A stretch of DNA of 64,000 bases from Limnomonas spitsbergensis. Lineage: Eukaryota; Chlorophyta; Chlorophyceae; Chlamydomonadales. A program made the position numbers and the translations under genes. Every line of letters starts with the position of its first letter. The first letter of the stretch is position 1. Positions 46,701-52,700 of this stretch are shown piece by piece. The notes under the pieces are model-generated. The model was given only the letters and a program-made list of their open reading frames with translations, was not told where the DNA came from and did not search any database. The DNA is taken from the NCBI GenBank assembly GCA_037349105.1, contig JAYJMM010000120.1, positions 5,150,001 through 5,214,000 on the forward strand, in the 5' to 3' direction.

Positions 46701-49700
46701 GACATTTGTCCCCTACCCCCCCTCCTACCCCCCCTCCCTACCCCCCCTCCCTACCCCCTGCCCCCTGTCTGATCAAGAGTTGAATGGCTCACAAGTCGGA
46801 CATTTGTCCCCTACCCCCTACCCCCTACCCCCTGACCACCCTTGCTTTGCTTGGGGCCCTCAAAGTGATGCTCGGTCCATCCCCTTTCCCTCTTTCTTAG
46901 CCCCGTAGGGGATGGACCCCAAGATTCTGCATGGTCTGCTTGGGAGCAAAAATACAATGCAGCCCCTCCGGGGGGTAGGGGGGGGGGTAGGGGCTAAGAA
47001 AGAGGGAAATACTTTGGCGCAACGTCTTAAGGGTCTCCATGTCTCCATATGTCATGGCAGCCGAGGATGCAACCTTCGAGACATCCCGTCCTCATTTAGA
47101 GCCACAGCAATGCGCATGTAACCTTGTGGGATGCTGCGAGTCATAAAATGGGACTCATAAAATTGTCCCATAAATGGGACAAAGGCATCTTACAAATAAG
47201 TGAGCTGCTGCCTCGGGTCCCTGTTCAGTGGGCTCTGGCCTGAGGACGTGTTCATTCTTGGGAGTTACAACTGGGAGGTCGGCTGCCGAGCAGCCTTTAC
47301 ATCTAAGACAGAAAGATCTGAAAAAACAGATGTCAGACGGAGAGGACGATGAGGACGATGCCTTAGGCATGTCACATGTGATGTGATGTGATGTTCCTAA
47401 TAACCTTAGAAAGACTATATCTCTGTTTCAGAGCCCATTCCCTAGCCTGAAGGTCAGGGGCTCAATTCTGGGCATGACGAGCTTCACAACTGCTGCTGGA
47501 ACTTTGCGCCTCCCAGTAAACAACTGCTGCTGGAACTTTGCATCACCCAGTCAACAGCCTGTCCGGGGCCACAAGGTGCAAGGTGCACCTGTATCCACAG
47601 TAACAAATCTCAAACAGCTGCGCTGCAGGGTTGAGGGTTGAGGGTTTGTGGGGTTAAGGGTTACATGTTTAGGTTTAAGGGGTTGAGGGGTTACGGGTTA
47701 AATGTTTAAGTTCAAGGGGTTCAGGGGTAAAGGGTCAAATGTTTAGGTTCTAAGGGTTAAGGGTTAATGTTTAGGTTTTAGGGGTTGAGGGGTTCAGGGT
47801 CAAATGTTTAGGTTTTAAGGGTTAAGGGTTACATGTTTAGGCTTGCTGAGATTAAACCAGGTGCATCATACCTGGCCGAACCAGGGAGGGCATACCTAGT
47901 TGAGCCATGGAGGTTCCTCCTGCTTCAGTGCAATCTTGATCCAGAGCTGCCCTATTTTTTCCCCAGGGGGCGCTTCCCTAGTTCAGCCAGGGAGGTAACT
48001 GCTGGTTGAACGCAACCTTGGTCCCTAGCCTCTTTTGCCCCCCCTGCGACAGGTGTTTGATTATCCCACGGTGTCTGCGATAGCCGGTTACGCTGCGTCC
48101 AGCCTGCAGCAGGAGATCCCCGGCGGCGACTTGCCGCAGGGAGGCACGGAGCAGGCCGACCAGAGGGTGCGGCGCCGTAGCCGCAGGGCTGCGCCGCCAG
48201 GGGCGGCGCCCTCTCAGGCCCCGCCGCGGCCGTCCGGAGGGGCCGGTGAGGAGCGGGCCGGGCCCGAGGCTGTGGTGCGCAAGGTGCAGGCAGTGGTGCG
48301 CGCCGTGCTGGGGCGTTCTGAAGACATCGCCCCCGACGCCCCGCTCATGTCCAGTGGGCTCGACTCCCTCAGCGCTGTCGAGCTGCGGAACAGCCTCGAG
48401 GCAGCGCTGGGAGTGAGCCTGCCCAGCACGCTGGTGAGTGGTCACAGTGCGGCTGATGTTGACAGGATACCAGTGTGGTCCTTTGGGGGTGTGAAGCGAT
48501 GACTGGATCAGGCTAGATCTAGATCTTGATATATGACTAGATCTGAGTAGATGGGGCATGGATGATAAAGTGCATGAGATTCACTGTGCAGGTATGAGAG
48601 ACCGACAGGTTCCTGTCTTTTGTGGGCCGCTGGCCGGCTGAGGCCCAATCCCCTGTCCCGCATAGAACCTGCAGCCCGCAGCCGCTGAACCTCTGTCTAA
48701 CTCTGTCCGTCCTCTGGGGCCTCAACTCTGTTCAACTCACAAGGAGGCAGTGGCTATTGATCAGGAGCCTCAACTCTGCCCAGCTCTGTCCAGCTCTGTC
48801 CAACACTGTCCCTCCTCCTCGGGAGCCTTAACCCTCTTCAGCTCTGTCCGTACTCCAGAGATTCACATCTGTCCCATTCGCCCCACCCCAGGTCTTTGAC
48901 TACCCCTCCGTCTCCGCCATCTCCTCGTTCGTGGTGACCTCGATGCAGACAAGCCCCGGAACGCCCAAGGCGCCCGAAGCATCCTATCGAGGAAGCGCAG
49001 GGTCGGAGTCAGAAGGATCAGAGAGCTGGGAGCTGTCCCCCTCAGAGTTCTCTGACGGCTCTGGCAGCTTCCTGACGTCCTCCGGATCAGACCGTCGGGC
49101 CCGCCTTCCCCGGGGCCATCCCGCGGCCCTGGCTGCGAAGCCGCCAGACCTGACCTTGGTCACTGCCACGGCATCACGCAGCCCGGGGAGGTCCTTGGAG
49201 CAGCTGGTGACCGGAGGGGGAGTGCAGGGCTCAGACAACATCACGCACATCCCACATGCCAGGTGGGATGGGCGTGCGCTTAGGGTTTAGGGTTAAGGGT
49301 TGAGGGTTATGGGTCCAGGATTTATCCTCTCCCAGCGTATGCCCGGATTCTTTCATACCGGTAACATTAGTGTCTGTAGTGTTTTATGGGGGACTGTATC
49401 TTGGGGCAGGGAAGGGAGGGCGGGTGACAGTGCTTTTATCCCGCCTCGCACCGCACGAGTCGATTTTCTGATTCACTGATTTGGATCTGCTACATCCAAG
49501 CCTAACCTTCCCGATCTTCTCTTCATGTGGATCTGGGTTCACCTTTGTGTGGATCTCCAGGTGGGACACGATGTCAGCGCCTGCAACCTCGTACATGGCT
49601 GAGGATGGCTTGGGCATGCCAGTCCAGTTTGGAGCCTTCCTCCCCGACGTGGACGCCTTCGACGCCGCGGCTTTCAGCATCGGCAGGCCTGAGGCGGCGG

Positions 49701-52700
49701 CTATGGGTGAGCAACTGAGCATTTTCTAAAGAGAAACCCTATTCAACTGGGCTGTGCCTTGTTGGACGCTGTAGATTTTATGGCATACGGTAATGTATCT
49801 CAGGGTTGGGCTAAGAGCCCTCTGATCCTCTCCTGTGCCCGCTTATTTTTGTTACAAACTTGATGCAACCACCCACAGCCTTTTTTGAATGTGCCAGGCA
49901 GAGCGAAGCGGGAGGAAACCAGCACAGAAGCCAGAACAAAACCGCAACGACAGCTAGACAGAGACGCTTGTCACCTCTCTGGCCATCCTGTAACCTCCTA
50001 CCCCTCTCTTTCCTTTACCCTTCTTTTTCCCCAGCAGCATCCCCTCTGGAACCTTGATCCTTCCAGATCCTTAAACCACCTTCCACTCCATGTTCTGTAT
50101 CCTTCCACAAACCTCCCCCCCCCTCCATTTCTGCATCCTTCCAGATACTTGAACCACCTTCCACTCCATGTTCTGTGTCCTTCCACAAACCTCCCCCCCC
50201 CTCCATTTCTGCATCCTTTCAGATTCTTGAACCACCTGCCACTCCATGTTCTGTATCCTTCCACAAACCTCCTCCCCCCTCCATGTTCTGCATCCTTTCA
50301 GATCCTTAAAACCCCTTCCACTCCATGTTCTGTATCCTTCCAGATGTCCAGCAACATCTCCTATTCGCTCTGAATCCTTCCAGATCCACAAACCTCCTCG
50401 CCCCTCCGTTTCCTGTACCCCTCCAGATCCTCAGCAGCGTCTCCTCCTCGAGTGTGTGGCCGAGGTCCTGGTGGTGGATGCAGCTGCGTCCTGGGCCATC
50501 TCGCCCTCAGGCGCCTCCCAGCCTGTCATTGGGGTATTCATTGGCGCATCCTCCACGGACTACAACAAGCTGGCGCTCAGGTAGGCTCATGTCTGAGATA
50601 TAAAGAACCAAGAGGGTCATGACTAAAATTGGCTGGCGCTCAGGTATATACCCGGGTCTCAGATAGAAATAAGCAGGAGGGTCTAGGGTTTAGGGTCTAG
50701 GGTTCAGGACTGCCACTAGCTGGCACTCAGGTGCACCATAGGTGGACCCAGGACTCCGACAAAACAAAACAAAAGGGTTTAGGGTTAAGCGTTTCATGAT
50801 TTCACAACTTGGCACTCGTGTACACAATTATGAGTTTCTGATCAACAGCAAAGAAGGTATAGGGTTCAGGGGTTTGGGATTCCATGTTGAGGGACTAGGC
50901 ACCACACCTGGTTTTAACCCTCATCAAGCGTGACGTTTGGTAGCCCTGCTTTCGTCCCTTGAAGGCCCTGGAATCATGTCGCGCCATAGCTCAGAGGTGC
51001 GATCCACAGATGCTGTTTGCCCCCTGCCCATCACCCCTGCCTTCTTTCTACCCACCGTAAGGGCAAAAAATTAAAGCCGGATATCCCCTGGGGCCGCTTC
51101 CCCGCCAGGTACGGAGGACAGGGCAGCGGCAGCGGCAGCGGCAGTGGCAGTGTGAGCGCCTTCTCTGCAACAGGCGTGAGCCTGTCTGTGGCGGCTGGGC
51201 GACTGGCCTACGTGTTCAACCTCCGGGGGCCTGCCATGACCATTGACACAGGTGAGGGGCTTTGGCTGCACCTCGCCTCCGTGCACAAGATGCCTGGTGA
51301 AGGCCTATGACAAACGGCATGATTGCGGATAGAGAACGCCGGGAGAATGTGGGAGTAGGGGGCTAGGTTGATTGGTACTAGGTACTTGCAAAATAACAAA
51401 AATTACATGAAGTCTTACAGAAAACTTCAGTTCAGAAAATCTAACCGGGTTTTGCTGTCCTAGCGTGTCATGTGCCAGTATAGCGGTTTACGGGCACATG
51501 TCCACATGCATCAAATGAGATGCTCTGCTGGACTGTAAAACCTTCACACACAAAAAACCACACGTAGAAAAAAGATAGTCCCTACGTCTCCACTAGGTGC
51601 CTCGGACTCATCAGAGTGCCCCCCAGTGAACCCTAAAACCCTAAACCCAGTGATCCCTAAAAATCATGGTCTGAAGGACTGGGTTAAGGGGTTACGGTTG
51701 AGATACGATCTAAACCTTAAAACCCTAAAACCTCACTAGTGCGCCCCATGATCTAAGGGAGGGACCCAATTCTTGCGGTGATGGGTTTGTTTCTCACCCA
51801 ATCCTTCTGACCCCTGCGGCTGCCCCTGCCCCCTCCCTCCCGCGCCAACCTCCCCTGCAGCATGCTCCTCCGCTCTCGTTTGCCTCCACAACGCGCAAGG
51901 TGCGCTGCGCCTGTCACAGTGCGTGTCCGCGTTGGCTGCCGGGGTCAACCTCACACTCACGCCCGACACGCCGGCCTCCTTCCAGCGCGCCGGGATGCTC
52001 GCCCCCGACGGGCGCTGCAAGACGCTTGACCAGGCGGCCGAAGGCTACGTCAGGGCGGAGGCCTGCGGCGTGCTCATGCTGAAGAGGCTGCGCGACAGGC
52101 GCCCGACAAGCTCGCACGGCGCCGGCGGCCCAGAGGAAGCCGCGGCCGGCCGGGGCGCCTTGGCGCTGTTTGTGGGGTCGGCAGTGAACCAGGACGGCCG
52201 CAGCAGTGCCCTGACCGCGCCCAACGGGCCTGCCCAGCAGGAGGTCATGAGGCAGGCCCTGTCAGACGCGGGCATGGAGGCCAGGCTGGTGGACGTCTTA
52301 CAGATGCATGGGACAGGTCAGAGCTCTTATCATCTATTTGAGCGATCCATGCTCCACGCCCCACGCTCCTTGAACGCTCCATGCTGCACGCTCCTTGAAT
52401 GCTCCATGCTTTACGCTCCTTGACCGCTCCATGCTCCTTGAGCAACCCTCGTCTGATGCAATCACGTTCTCACCCGAGGCATGGCTAGCTGCCGGGGCAC
52501 CGGTATGGAATACTTACATGTACCTTACTCTGGTTTGAATGAATGTGGGACAACTCTGTGTGACTCTCTGTCGGAGGAGCATGTAACTTGTCTCTTGGAT
52601 CAAAAAAAAGTTGCAGAATTTTGTCATGTATAGATCCATATCTTCCTCGTCGATTCACCCAGTGTTGAGCCTGCCTGCTTGAAAATGTGTGCAGCCTGTT

